Shown: positions 35,859 through 44,287 of the stretch, one piece after another | Numbering within the stretch: the first letter of the stretch is position 1 | How the letters are laid out: each line of letters begins with the position of its first letter | Source of the DNA: an uncultured Aquimarina sp. | GTDB lineage: Bacteria > Bacteroidota > Bacteroidia > Flavobacteriales > Flavobacteriaceae | Assembly: GCA_947498595.1 (NCBI GenBank) | Contig: CANMKX010000002.1 | Location: forward strand, 1-64,000 | Direction of reading: 5' to 3' | DNA: 64,000 nucleotides | Translations under genes and position numbers: made by a program | Notes under the pieces: generated by a model | What the model was told of the DNA's origin: nothing | Databases searched by the model: none | What the model saw: only the letters and a program-made list of their open reading frames with translations

Positions 35859-37742
35859 ATGTTCTTAAATAAAGCTTATGATTCAAGCATTCTTATATCT
35901 AATAATTCGGTAAAAAATAAAAACTTATTAGACATTGCGTATCAAGCGTATAAATTAGATGATACTATATTATTTAAAAAGGCAAATACTAAAGCCTATT
36001 TACTTTCTTTAAAATTAAAAGATTCTTTTGGAGTAGCTGATACTTATTGGAATTACGGAGCATTTTATTTAAAAAAGGAAAAACTTGATAGTTCTTATTA
36101 CCATTACAATAAAGCCCATGAATTATATAGTAAAATTAATCATTCATATTATGATGCTAAAATGCTATATAATATGGCTTTTATTCAATCTCACCTAAAA
36201 GATTATACAGGAAGTGAGATCTTATTATTTGAAGCTATTTCAAAGTTTAAATTATTAGAAAAAAAAATAAATCTATATAAATGTTACAATCAATTAGGGA
36301 TTAATTATAAAGATTTAAAGGAATATAAAAAAGCTATATTTTATCATAATAAAGCATTATCATTTCTTAATAAAAAAGAAAGTCATTCTTTTTACAAAGC
36401 TGGTAGTCTAAATAATATCGGTTTAATTCACCAAAAACTAGGTGATCATACTATTGCTATACAATATTTTGAGAGAGCGTTAGAGAAAAGGAACTTAGAA
36501 TTAAAAAATCCTAAATTCTACGCTCGGCTAATTGATAATATCGCTTATAATAATTTTTTAAACAATCAAACATCTAAGCTTCCTGATGCTTTTTATTCTG
36601 CATTAAAAATACGGAATAATCTTTCTGATAATCCAGGGATTGTGATGAGCAAACTACATTTAGCAGAGTATTTTGCGACTATTAAAGATACTTTATCTGC
36701 TATTAAATATGCTAAACAAGCTCATTCTTTAGCCACAGAAATTAATCATAATAGAGATAAATTAGCTTCATTATTATTATTATCTGATATAGATACTAAA
36801 AATATTGCTACTCACCTAAAAGGCTACATAACTCTAAAAGACAGTCTTCAAGATTTAGAACGAGCTACTAGAAATAAATTTACTCGTATTCGTTTTGAAA
36901 CTGATGAGTATATTCTAGAAACCAAGCGGCTTTCATTGCAAAAAATTTGGATTTCTGTTATTAGTTCTATTTTTCTAATCATTTTTATACTGGCCTATTT
37001 AATAAAAAGACAGCATTCTAGAAATAAAGAGCTTATGTTGGAAAAAAAACAACAAAAAGCAAATGAAGAAATATACGAGCTTATGTTAAAACAACATACT
37101 CAATTAGAAGAAGGGAGAATTCAAGAACGTAATAGAATTTCTGAAGAGCTTCACGATGGAGCGTTAGGTAAATTATTTGGTACTAGGTTAGGTTTAAGTT
37201 TTTTAAACGTTGATAATTCTAAAGACTTTTTTATTAAATACAATTCTTATATAGATGAATTACAGCAGGTAGAAAAAGAAATTCGTACTATTTCTCATGA
37301 ACTAAAAAATGAGGTCTTATTTTCTAGAGATGATTTTATAATCATCATTGAAAATTTATTAAAGAAGCAAAGTAAAATAGGTATGTTTCAATATAATATA
37401 ACCTATGATGAAAAAATATTTTGGGATGAAATAGACGAAAAAATAAAAATCAATCTCTATAGAATCACTCAAGAAGCACTGCAAAATATAATTAAATATG
37501 CAAATGCAGAAACTGTAGAACTTCGCTTATTTCTAATTCAAAAAAACCTTAACCTATCAATTAAGGATAATGGAATCGGTTTCAATCTCAAAAAGAAAAA
37601 AAAAGGAATCGGTTTAAATAATATGATATCGAGAGCCAAAAAATTCGACGGAAATGTTTCTTTTAATTCAACACCTAATATAGGTACAACTATTACTATA
37701 TCTATACCTATCAAAAACATTCATTATGACACAAAAATATAA
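35859..37742 (+). CDS. TPR-containing sensor histidine kinase (HisKA_3/NarL type)
   Basis: 627 residues from the first ATG. Several TPR units fill about residues 20-330 (for example YKKAIFYHNKALSFL and HTIAIQYFERALEKR). One membrane helix lies near 360-385 (WISVISSIFLIIFILAYLI), then a coiled coil. The HisKA_3 dimerisation box is RIQERNRISEELHDGALG with the phospho-acceptor His near residue 432, and an HATPase_c domain follows (QEALQNIIKYANAE, DNGIGFNLK, GIGLNNMISRA). The reading frame stays open upstream to 35703 and there encodes a lipoprotein-like signal without an ATG, so the true start may be upstream. Overlaps the regulator gene by 17 bases. Confidence 0.88.
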   Translation: MFLNKAYDSSILISNNSVKNKNLLDIAYQAYKLDDTILFKKANTKAYLLSLKLKDSFGVADTYWNYGAFYLKKEKLDSSYYHYNKAHELYSKINHSYYDAKMLYNMAFIQSHLKDYTGSEILLFEAISKFKLLEKKINLYKCYNQLGINYKDLKEYKKAIFYHNKALSFLNKKESHSFYKAGSLNNIGLIHQKLGDHTIAIQYFERALEKRNLELKNPKFYARLIDNIAYNNFLNNQTSKLPDAFYSALKIRNNLSDNPGIVMSKLHLAEYFATIKDTLSAIKYAKQAHSLATEINHNRDKLASLLLLSDIDTKNIATHLKGYITLKDSLQDLERATRNKFTRIRFETDEYILETKRLSLQKIWISVISSIFLIIFILAYLIKRQHSRNKELMLEKKQQKANEEIYELMLKQHTQLEEGRIQERNRISEELHDGALGKLFGTRLGLSFLNVDNSKDFFIKYNSYIDELQQVEKEIRTISHELKNEVLFSRDDFIIIIENLLKKQSKIGMFQYNITYDEKIFWDEIDEKIKINLYRITQEALQNIIKYANAETVELRLFLIQKNLNLSIKDNGIGFNLKKKKKGIGLNNMISRAKKFDGNVSFNSTPNIGTTITISIPIKNIHYDTKI

Positions 37743-38406
37743 CGTACTTATAGTAGATGATCATCCATTAATTATAGAAGCTTATAAAAACGCTTTGCTA
37801 TTAATCAGTGCTAATTATTCTCCCGCAATTACTTTCAAAATAGATACTGCTAATAATTGTGATACTGCTTTCGATAAAATAAAGGAAGCTAAAAAAGATC
37901 AATTAATCGACCTCATTTTTCTAGATATTAAATTACCTCCATCAAAAAACAAGAAAATCCTTTCTGGAGAAGATTTAGGTATTAAGGTTCGTGATTTAAT
38001 CCCTAAAACTAAAATCATTATTTCTACTACTTTTAACGACAATTATAGAATCCACAGTATCATTAAAAGCATAAATCCTGATGGTTTCTTAATTAAAAAC
38101 GACATTACAAAAGAAACGCTTATAGAAGGAATCTCTACCATTATTAAAGATCCTCCATATTATAGTCAAACCGTTATAAAACTAATGCGTAAAGAAATGT
38201 CTAATAATTTCACATTAGATAATATAGATAGGCAGCTTCTTTATGAATTATCTATAGGTACAAAAATGAAAGATCTACCTAACATACTCCCTCTATCGAT
38301 TGCAGGTATAGAAAAAAGAAAACGTCATATCAAAGAAGCTTTTGATCTCGACGAACAAAATGACAAAACATTAATACAAATAGCTAAAGAAAAAGGGTTT
38401 ATATAA
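37726..38406 (+). CDS. NarL-type response regulator
   Basis: 226 residues. Receiver domain with acidic pocket Asp11/Asp12 and phospho-acceptor Asp67 (DLIFLDIKLPP); switch residues in IISTTFND and a conserved Lys (FLIKNDITKETL). The C-terminal part (about 155-226) is a LuxR-like helix-turn-helix: YELSIGTKMKDLPNILPLSIAGIEKRKRHIKEAFD. Partner of the overlapping sensor kinase. It is the obvious candidate to control the oxygenase-peptide genes that start 133 bases downstream after its terminator. Confidence 0.88.
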   Translation: MTQKYNVLIVDDHPLIIEAYKNALLLISANYSPAITFKIDTANNCDTAFDKIKEAKKDQLIDLIFLDIKLPPSKNKKILSGEDLGIKVRDLIPKTKIIISTTFNDNYRIHSIIKSINPDGFLIKNDITKETLIEGISTIIKDPPYYSQTVIKLMRKEMSNNFTLDNIDRQLLYELSIGTKMKDLPNILPLSIAGIEKRKRHIKEAFDLDEQNDKTLIQIAKEKGFI

Positions 38407-38442
38407 TTTTTATCACAAAAAACATATCATTTAAAACAAAAG

Positions 38443-38468
38443 AGTAAGGATCATCCTTACTTTTTTTA
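38443..38468 (+). terminator. Terminator of the two-component pair
   Basis: 9-bp stem 38443-38451 with 38453-38461 followed by T-run, 36 nt after the regulator stop. Confidence 0.7.
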
Positions 38469-38502
38469 TGTCTTCTAATTACACTCTAAGACTCCTTTAA
38501 TG

Positions 38503-38510
38503 TTCCTTTG
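38503..38510 (+). promoter_or_regulatory. TTCCTTTG promoter-like element of the oxygenase operon
   Basis: TTCCTTTG ends 28 nt before the first oxygenase ATG. The same octamer occurs at 41404-41411, 32 nt before the exporter ATG. Resembles the TTTG part of the -7 element. Confidence 0.35.
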
Positions 38511-38538
38511 TAATGTATAATTAAAACACCTATTAACT

Positions 38539-39804
38539 ATGCTTTCCGACGTTTCTCAGCAGATAATTCCATTTTCAGACGAATGGTGGAGTCAGTTTAA
38601 AAAAGATTCAAGTAATATGACTATCCCTATAACCGTAAAAGATGCTTTTACAGATCATGTAGATGAATTAAAAGGTTGTATTTATGAAATGTTGCAAAAT
38701 TTAAAATCTGATGAAGAAGGTTTAGCTTGGAGAGTATGGAAAGATGGAAAATTAGATTCTACTTTAAAAGATCAAATAATTAACGACCCTATACAATCTG
38801 AGAATGATTTATTAGCTTGGCAAGAACGTCACTTTAAAAACAACAAATTTGGGATCATACTCAACAATGGACAACGTTATAGTGATAATGCCAAAAGAAT
38901 AATTTCTAATTTTTTTGATCCTTTCTTAAAGAATAACGCACCATTGGGTGGTATTAATTTTTCAATTTTTATCGGTAATTATGGATGGACTCCAATAGGT
39001 ATACACGAAGATCATACAGGTTCTTTTGTAATGCATTTTCATTTAGGTCCTAACGATAAGACTATGCATATGTGGGAGCGTTCAAATTATAAAGAAATTT
39101 TAGAAGGAAAAGATAATGACATAAATCCTGAAAAATATATACCTTTTGCTGACTACACTTGTAATTTCAATCAAGGTGACATTTTCTTTATGCCATGGAA
39201 TTATTATCATATAGGAGAATCTCATGACCTTTCTTTAGGTATTACTGTTTGGTTTAACTATACAACATCTGATGGTCTTTTAAATGGTATATGGGAAAGT
39301 GGTTTAAATGAATTAACCGATTCTGATATTAGTGATAATTCTGAAGCTCTTTATATTAAAGATATTAATGATGAAAATCCTATCAATAATTTATTAAATC
39401 AACTTAACGATGATATTTTAGAAACATCGCTTGAAGAGTTCATTATTAATGAGTTAAATGATTATATCTCCGCTATAAAAAGTAATGACTGGTATGATAA
39501 CGGCGCTATTAAACATAAAAAAGATAATGTTAATCTACAAAACGATACTTTATTAATCATTAATAAATCAAAAATTCATCTCAAACAACTCGACGGAACT
39601 GTAAAGTTTTTTCATAGAGGAGATAAAGTTTCTTTTCACCATCATAATGATATGAAAGAACTTATAAACAGGATTAATGAGGGTACTGCTAAAAGTATAC
39701 ATCAACTAATTTCCGGATTATTTAATGACTGGCCTGAAGGGATAGGAATTAGAATTCTAGAAATTTTATGCGAAAATGATATTCTAAAAATCTATAAAAG
39801 CTAA
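38539..39804 (+). CDS. JmjC/ROX-like Fe(II)- and 2-oxoglutarate-dependent oxygenase, putative peptide hydroxylase A
   Basis: 421 residues, cytosolic. The double-stranded beta-helix core has NYGWTPIGIHEDHTGSFVMHFHLGP, giving H156-x-D158, and GDIFFMPWNYYHIGESHDLS with His224: the facial Fe(II) triad is complete. This resembles the cupin_4/JmjC ribosomal oxygenases (YcfD/MINA53 type), which hydroxylate Arg or His in proteins. The last about 85 residues (KIHLKQLDGTVKFFHRGDKVSFHHH and on) look like a winged-helix or wHTH domain, also present in that group. It sits in an operon with a paralogue and a repeat-containing small peptide, its probable substrate. Confidence 0.75.
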   Translation: MLSDVSQQIIPFSDEWWSQFKKDSSNMTIPITVKDAFTDHVDELKGCIYEMLQNLKSDEEGLAWRVWKDGKLDSTLKDQIINDPIQSENDLLAWQERHFKNNKFGIILNNGQRYSDNAKRIISNFFDPFLKNNAPLGGINFSIFIGNYGWTPIGIHEDHTGSFVMHFHLGPNDKTMHMWERSNYKEILEGKDNDINPEKYIPFADYTCNFNQGDIFFMPWNYYHIGESHDLSLGITVWFNYTTSDGLLNGIWESGLNELTDSDISDNSEALYIKDINDENPINNLLNQLNDDILETSLEEFIINELNDYISAIKSNDWYDNGAIKHKKDNVNLQNDTLLIINKSKIHLKQLDGTVKFFHRGDKVSFHHHNDMKELINRINEGTAKSIHQLISGLFNDWPEGIGIRILEILCENDILKIYKS

Positions 39805-39809
39805 ACATT

Positions 39810-41114
39810 ATGGAAGTACAACCTGTAAAAGAAAAAGAATTAAAATTCACTAATTCTTGGTGGAATAATTTTAATGTTAATACGAATAATTTCACTTCTC
39901 ATCATGTTAACTCAAAAGCTTTTTCTTCTTCTCAAGTAGATTATATAAGAACTCTTGTAGAAAATATTATAAAAAAAGTTACTAAAAATAAAGATCGTCA
40001 AAATTTCTTACGCATATGGAGTGATGGAAAATATGAAAAAAATCCTAGCTCTTTTTTTGCTAAACATTCAATACAAATTGACGAAACTATCCATGATTGG
40101 AAAATTCGATCCTTTCAAAATAAAGAGTTTGGATTATTCTTAAATTATGCAGAAACTCATTGCGAAGAACTTTCTTCTTTTTTAAGTCAATGCATTCAAC
40201 CATACTCAGAGCAATACGGAATACCTACTAATGGTATTAGTTCCACTATCATACTTGGAGATTACGGTTGGACTCCTTTAGGCGTTCATCGAGATCGTTT
40301 GGCAGAATATATCGTTCATTTTCATTTAGGCCCTGGAGATAAAGATATTTATGTTTGGAATCAGGAACAGGCAAAAAAATTAGGTTTTAAACATGGAGAA
40401 AAAGTAAATGACTTCGATCAATATCTAAAAAATTATTCTAAAAAATATTCTTTTAGTACTGGAGATATTTTCTCTATGCCTGGCAAATGTGTACATATTG
40501 GTAATACAAATTCTTTTTCTATAGGACTTGTATTAGAATTTAACGGGTTAACTGAAAAAGAATTACTCGACAATATGTGGTATCGAATAGGTAAAGAACT
40601 ATTTAGCTCTAATTATATTGGTCAAAAGGCAAAAATATTATCTCCTTATAGAGAAGACAACCATGAAGAGCAAATCACCGAAATTCAAAAAGGTATTAAA
40701 TATCATAATATTGATACAAAAAACACTTTAGACAAAGCTTTTAAGAACAAATTCAAAGACCACACCTATAAACTACTAAGTAATAATGGTTTTACAATGC
40801 CTCCGCATATAAATAAAAAACAATCATTATCAAAATTCAAAAAGCTATCAAGCAATAGTAATATCAAGATTACAAGTAATAGAAAAATCCTTTTCTATAC
40901 AGATAACAAGCATATAATCACATACATTAGAGGAGAAAAAATTTCTTTAAAACAACATAAAGGCATTATTCCTTTTTTTAATTCACTCAACAAAGAAAAA
41001 GAAATTTGTATTGCAAATCTTAAAACTCATTTTTTCAATGACTGGTCAGATGATGCTATAAACAAATTAATCTACCTCCTCTATAAATATAAAGGAATTC
41101 AATTTCAACTTTAG
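39810..41114 (+). CDS. JmjC/ROX-like Fe(II)- and 2-oxoglutarate-dependent oxygenase, putative peptide hydroxylase B
   Basis: 434 residues, paralogous to the preceding protein (shared W-W-N/S-x-F N-terminus, RIWSDGK/RVWKDGK, same C-terminal domain with HFFNDW/LFNDWPEG). The core has DYGWTPLGVHRDRLAEYIVHFHLGPGDKD with H160-x-D162 and DIFSMPGKCVHIGNTNSFS with His229, so it should be active. The two copies are clearly diverged, suggesting different target residues or order of action. Five bases after the first oxygenase gene; the small peptide gene follows 50 bases downstream. Confidence 0.75.
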   Translation: MEVQPVKEKELKFTNSWWNNFNVNTNNFTSHHVNSKAFSSSQVDYIRTLVENIIKKVTKNKDRQNFLRIWSDGKYEKNPSSFFAKHSIQIDETIHDWKIRSFQNKEFGLFLNYAETHCEELSSFLSQCIQPYSEQYGIPTNGISSTIILGDYGWTPLGVHRDRLAEYIVHFHLGPGDKDIYVWNQEQAKKLGFKHGEKVNDFDQYLKNYSKKYSFSTGDIFSMPGKCVHIGNTNSFSIGLVLEFNGLTEKELLDNMWYRIGKELFSSNYIGQKAKILSPYREDNHEEQITEIQKGIKYHNIDTKNTLDKAFKNKFKDHTYKLLSNNGFTMPPHINKKQSLSKFKKLSSNSNIKITSNRKILFYTDNKHIITYIRGEKISLKQHKGIIPFFNSLNKEKEICIANLKTHFFNDWSDDAINKLIYLLYKYKGIQFQL

Positions 41115-41164
41115 AAAATAGCTATTTTATATATAAATCAAATTAATTATTAAAAATCAAAATT

Positions 41165-41323
41165 ATGAGTAAAAAAGATTTAGATCAATTTTTAGGTAAA
41201 AAAACAAAGTCTCCATTAAACACTGATAAAATTTATGGAGGAACTGCCTCAAAATTAGACACTGTTCGCGTTACTGAAAGAGTAAAAGTAACTGAAAGAG
41301 TTAGAGTAACTGTAAGGAAATAA
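41165..41323 (+). CDS. Putative RiPP precursor with Gly-Gly leader and VxVTxR repeat core
   Basis: 52 codons, too short for routine gene calling. Leader MSKKDLDQFLGKKTKSPLNT continues to DKIYGG, a Gly25-Gly26 cleavage site of the kind cut by C39 peptidases. The 26-residue core begins TASKLDT and then has three hexads, VRVTER, VKVTER, VRVTVR, plus a final Lys. The core is strongly cationic with alternating hydrophobic and polar residues. It lies between two oxygenase genes and a C39-peptidase exporter on the same strand and is followed by a terminator. I infer a ribosomally made, hydroxylated and exported peptide. No known precursor family recognised. Confidence 0.72.
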   Translation: MSKKDLDQFLGKKTKSPLNTDKIYGGTASKLDTVRVTERVKVTERVRVTVRK

Positions 41324-41342
41324 TATTTCTTTATTATATGAT

Positions 41343-41380
41343 AACACTCTCTTACAGTCATGTAAGAGAGTTGTTTTTTT
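41343..41380 (+). terminator. Terminator between precursor and exporter genes
   Basis: 13-14 bp stem with one bulged base (41343-41356 with 41361-41375), loop GTCA, then T-run. Partial read-through would favour high precursor and lower exporter levels. Confidence 0.8.
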
Positions 41381-41403
41381 AACTTAAAAGAAATTTCTTT
41401 TTA

Positions 41404-41411
41404 TTCCTTTG
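41404..41411 (+). promoter_or_regulatory. TTCCTTTG promoter-like element of the exporter gene
   Basis: Same octamer as at 38503-38510, 32 nt before the exporter ATG and after the terminator. It suggests the exporter has its own coordinated promoter. Confidence 0.35.
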
Positions 41412-41443
41412 CTTTATTTATTAGATCACATACATGAAACCTT

Positions 41444-43627
41444 ATGCTACATAAATTCCCTTCATATATACAATCCGAGGCTAAAGATTGCGGACCATCT
41501 TGTTTAAAGATGATTGCTCAATATTATGGTAAAAAAATAGATATAGAGCATCTTCGTGTTGTAAGTGAAACAACTAGAGAAGGAACTTCACTTACAGGTT
41601 TAATAAATGCCTCTGATTCAATAGGAATTAAAGCTGTAGCTATAAAAGAAAATTTTAAAACACTTAAAAACGATATACTCTTACCAGTTATCGCTCATTG
41701 GAATCAAGAGCATTTTGTAGTTATTTATAAAATCAGTTCCAAATACGTCTATATTTCTGATCCTGAACTCGGTAAAGTGAAGTATAAAACCTCCTTTTTC
41801 TTAAATAATTGGCTCAATACAAGCAATGATGAAAAACAAGAAGGCATTTTACTTTTATTAAAACCTAAAAAGGATTTTTTTTCAAAAAACATCAACTCTA
41901 TAAAAAAGAATTCTTCTAAGAATTTTCTTATTAAATACTTAAAACAACATAGAAAAACTTTTATCAATATTAGTTTATTAGTATTATTAACGAGTATCTT
42001 AGAGTTAGCATTTCCCTTTATAACACAAAAAATTATAGATTCTGGAGTTTCAACAAAAGACATTCCTTTTATATACTTGGCTGCTGTAGCATATATTACA
42101 GTTTTTATAGGTTATAAAATTGCTCATATCATTAGAAATTGGATAGTTATTAAGCTTAGCATGAAATTTAATATTCAATTAATTTCCGATTTTATTGTGA
42201 AACTTACTTTACTCCCAATTTCGTATTATGACTCAAAAATAACTGGAGATATTTTTCAACGTATTGGAGATCATGATAATCTTGAAAAATTCTTTACTTC
42301 TAATTCAATAACCGCTTTATTCTCTATACTTAGCATAATAATATTCAGCGGGTTATTCCTATGGTATGATATTTCTATTTTTATCATTTTTCTTTTAGGT
42401 ACAAGTATCCATATCACATGGGTTTCGTTGTTTTTCAATAAAAGAAAAGTCTTAGATTTTAAATATTTCTCTATAAAAAGTAAAGAGAGTAATAAAATCA
42501 TAGAACTAATACATGGAATGCAAGATATCAAGCTTAACGGTTATGAGAATCAAAAAAAAGAAGAATGGGAAAAAATCAGAACAGAGCTATATAAAAGAGA
42601 TATGGAGAGTATGAAAATTGAGCAATATCAATTAGATGGTGCTTCATTTATCAACGAAATGAAAAATATTGGTATTATCATTTTAGCTGCTATATTAGTT
42701 GTTAATCAACAAATGTCATTTGGTACCTTATTAGCTATTTCATATGTTATTGGTCATCTTAGTTCTCCTGTCGAAAAATTAGTTGTCTTTCTTAATAATA
42801 TTCAAGACGTACGATTAAGTTTCAGGCGAATCATGGAAATTCACAATAAAAACAATGAAGGAAATAATAATAAACTCTCAAAAAACTTTGCTATTGATAA
42901 CATTATTTTTAACAATGTTAGTTTTAGATATTCTGGAAGTTCAAAAAATACTTTAAATAATTTATCCTTTACAATTCCTCATAAAAAAGTCACTGCAATA
43001 GTTGGCCCTAGCGGTAGTGGAAAAACAACTTTATTAAAATTATTATTAAAATTTTACGAAACTAACACTGGTACTATTTCTCTAGGAGAAACACCTATTA
43101 ATCATCTAGATTTTGATACCTGGAGAGATAAGTTTGGAGTAGTAATGCAAGAAGGTTATATCTTTAATGACACCATAGCTAATAACATTATTATTGCAAA
43201 CAAAAAAAATGATTCGCTATTACAAAAATCATGCGAAACTGCTAATATACATAACTTTATAAACGATCTCCCTCTTAAATATGATACAAAAATTGGTAAT
43301 GAAGGTTTAGATATCAGTACTGGTCAAAAACAACGTATTCTTATGGCGAGAGCTATTTATAAAAACCCTGACTTTTTATTATTCGATGAAGCAACTTCTG
43401 CTCTTGATACCAAAAATGAAAGTGAAATAACAAAAAATCTAGAGCAATTGTTTAAAAATAAAACAGTGATTTTAATCGCCCACAGATTAAGTACTGTTAA
43501 AAACGCTGATCAAATAATTGTACTATCTAAAAATGGTGAAATTGTTGAAACTGGTACACATGATGAACTTATATACCTCAATGGTTATTATCATGGTTTA
43601 GTAAAAAATCAACTTGAATTAGCATAA
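41444..43627 (+). CDS. Peptidase-containing ABC transporter (PCAT) with C39 domain
   Basis: 727 residues. The N-terminal C39 peptidase has Cys16 in QSEAKDCGPSCLKMIA, His90 in HWNQEHFVVIY and Asp106 in ISDPELGK, so it should cleave after Gly-Gly leaders. Six membrane helices span about 165-450. The nucleotide-binding domain has Walker A (GPSGSGKTTLLKLLLKF), signature DISTGQKQRILMARAIY (ISTGQ instead of LSGGQ), Walker B FLLFDEATSALD and the H-loop AHRLSTV. It trims and exports double-glycine peptides across the inner membrane. The precursor at 41165 and the two Cys-rich peptides downstream are likely cargo. No accessory HlyD-type protein is in the window. Confidence 0.92.
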   Translation: MLHKFPSYIQSEAKDCGPSCLKMIAQYYGKKIDIEHLRVVSETTREGTSLTGLINASDSIGIKAVAIKENFKTLKNDILLPVIAHWNQEHFVVIYKISSKYVYISDPELGKVKYKTSFFLNNWLNTSNDEKQEGILLLLKPKKDFFSKNINSIKKNSSKNFLIKYLKQHRKTFINISLLVLLTSILELAFPFITQKIIDSGVSTKDIPFIYLAAVAYITVFIGYKIAHIIRNWIVIKLSMKFNIQLISDFIVKLTLLPISYYDSKITGDIFQRIGDHDNLEKFFTSNSITALFSILSIIIFSGLFLWYDISIFIIFLLGTSIHITWVSLFFNKRKVLDFKYFSIKSKESNKIIELIHGMQDIKLNGYENQKKEEWEKIRTELYKRDMESMKIEQYQLDGASFINEMKNIGIIILAAILVVNQQMSFGTLLAISYVIGHLSSPVEKLVVFLNNIQDVRLSFRRIMEIHNKNNEGNNNKLSKNFAIDNIIFNNVSFRYSGSSKNTLNNLSFTIPHKKVTAIVGPSGSGKTTLLKLLLKFYETNTGTISLGETPINHLDFDTWRDKFGVVMQEGYIFNDTIANNIIIANKKNDSLLQKSCETANIHNFINDLPLKYDTKIGNEGLDISTGQKQRILMARAIYKNPDFLLFDEATSALDTKNESEITKNLEQLFKNKTVILIAHRLSTVKNADQIIVLSKNGEIVETGTHDELIYLNGYYHGLVKNQLELA

Positions 43628-43628
43628 A

Positions 43629-43653
43629 AAAACAAGGTAATATACCTTGTTTT
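43629..43653 (+). terminator. Terminator of the exporter gene
   Basis: Perfect 11-bp stem 43629-43639 with 43643-43653 and 3-nt loop, directly after the stop codon, in a bidirectional A/T context. Confidence 0.75.
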
Positions 43654-43668
43654 CATCAAGGTATATTT

Positions 43669-43965
43669 TTAAATACGATTTATTATCACATTAAGTTCCT
43701 CTATAGCTTCTTGTATGACATTGTCACAATGTGTTTTAAATTTAACCTTTATTCTATCTTCATTCAATTTTATTTCAAAAGTACCATTCTCTTCATTTTC
43801 AAAAATCCATCTTTTCAATTCCTTTTTATTAACATAAGGGGTACCAAATCGTTCTGTTACATACCTCAATACTTCTCTATACTGCTTTATATCTAGGCTA
43901 CTTACAAATGATGTTTTTGTATTAGATGAAGTAATTTCTTCTGTTATCGTTCTTTTATTCTTCAT
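43669..43965 (-). CDS. Unrecognised 98-residue protein beside the exporter
   Basis: 98 residues, no signal or membrane segment. It starts MKNKRTITEEITSSNTKTSF. The middle (YREVLRYVTERFGTPYVNKKELKRWIF) is helical and the C-terminus is beta then helix (GTFEIKLNEDRIKVKFKTHCDNVIQEAIEELNVIINRI). No family recognised. It is convergent with the exporter gene and shares its terminator. It could be an immunity or regulatory protein of the locus, but nothing in the sequence proves this. Confidence 0.5.
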   Translation of the reverse strand: MKNKRTITEEITSSNTKTSFVSSLDIKQYREVLRYVTERFGTPYVNKKELKRWIFENEENGTFEIKLNEDRIKVKFKTHCDNVIQEAIEELNVIINRI

Positions 43966-44254
43966 AAAAATTTTATTAGTTATACATCTTAATTATAAAG
44001 AAACAAACAAACTTTAAGTATCACTATTTTAATCCCCTCCTAAAAGTAATGACAATACTAACACCGGCTTTTTACAAACTGTATTTCTTAAAAAAAAACC
44101 ATATAAACCATATTATTATTACGGTTTTAACACAACTCAAATAGACTAAGATTCTCTAATTTAGCTTATATATAATTTGACAAAAAAAACCTTACACACA
44201 AAATACAATCACATAACAATCAGTATATTAAGAGGAGGCTAATTCTTAAGATGT

Positions 44255-44287
44255 TCCCGTTATATTTTATTTTAAAATATAGCGGGA
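44255..44287. other. Long hairpin in a 730-bp gene-free interval (43966-44694)
   Basis: 15-bp stem (44255-44269 with 44273-44287) with one G-U pair and a 3-nt loop. It is enclosed by a second complementary pair, AGGAGG near 44233 and CCTCCT near 44296. No ORF of note lies around it. It could be a terminator, a structured RNA or an sRNA 3' end. The rest of the interval is AT-rich without features I can name. Confidence 0.5.

Noticed and set aside
41165-41323. Reading the VxVTxR peptide as a chance low-complexity ORF
   Set aside because: The Gly-Gly motif, placement between oxygenase and C39 exporter genes, and the terminator directly after it argue for a real gene.
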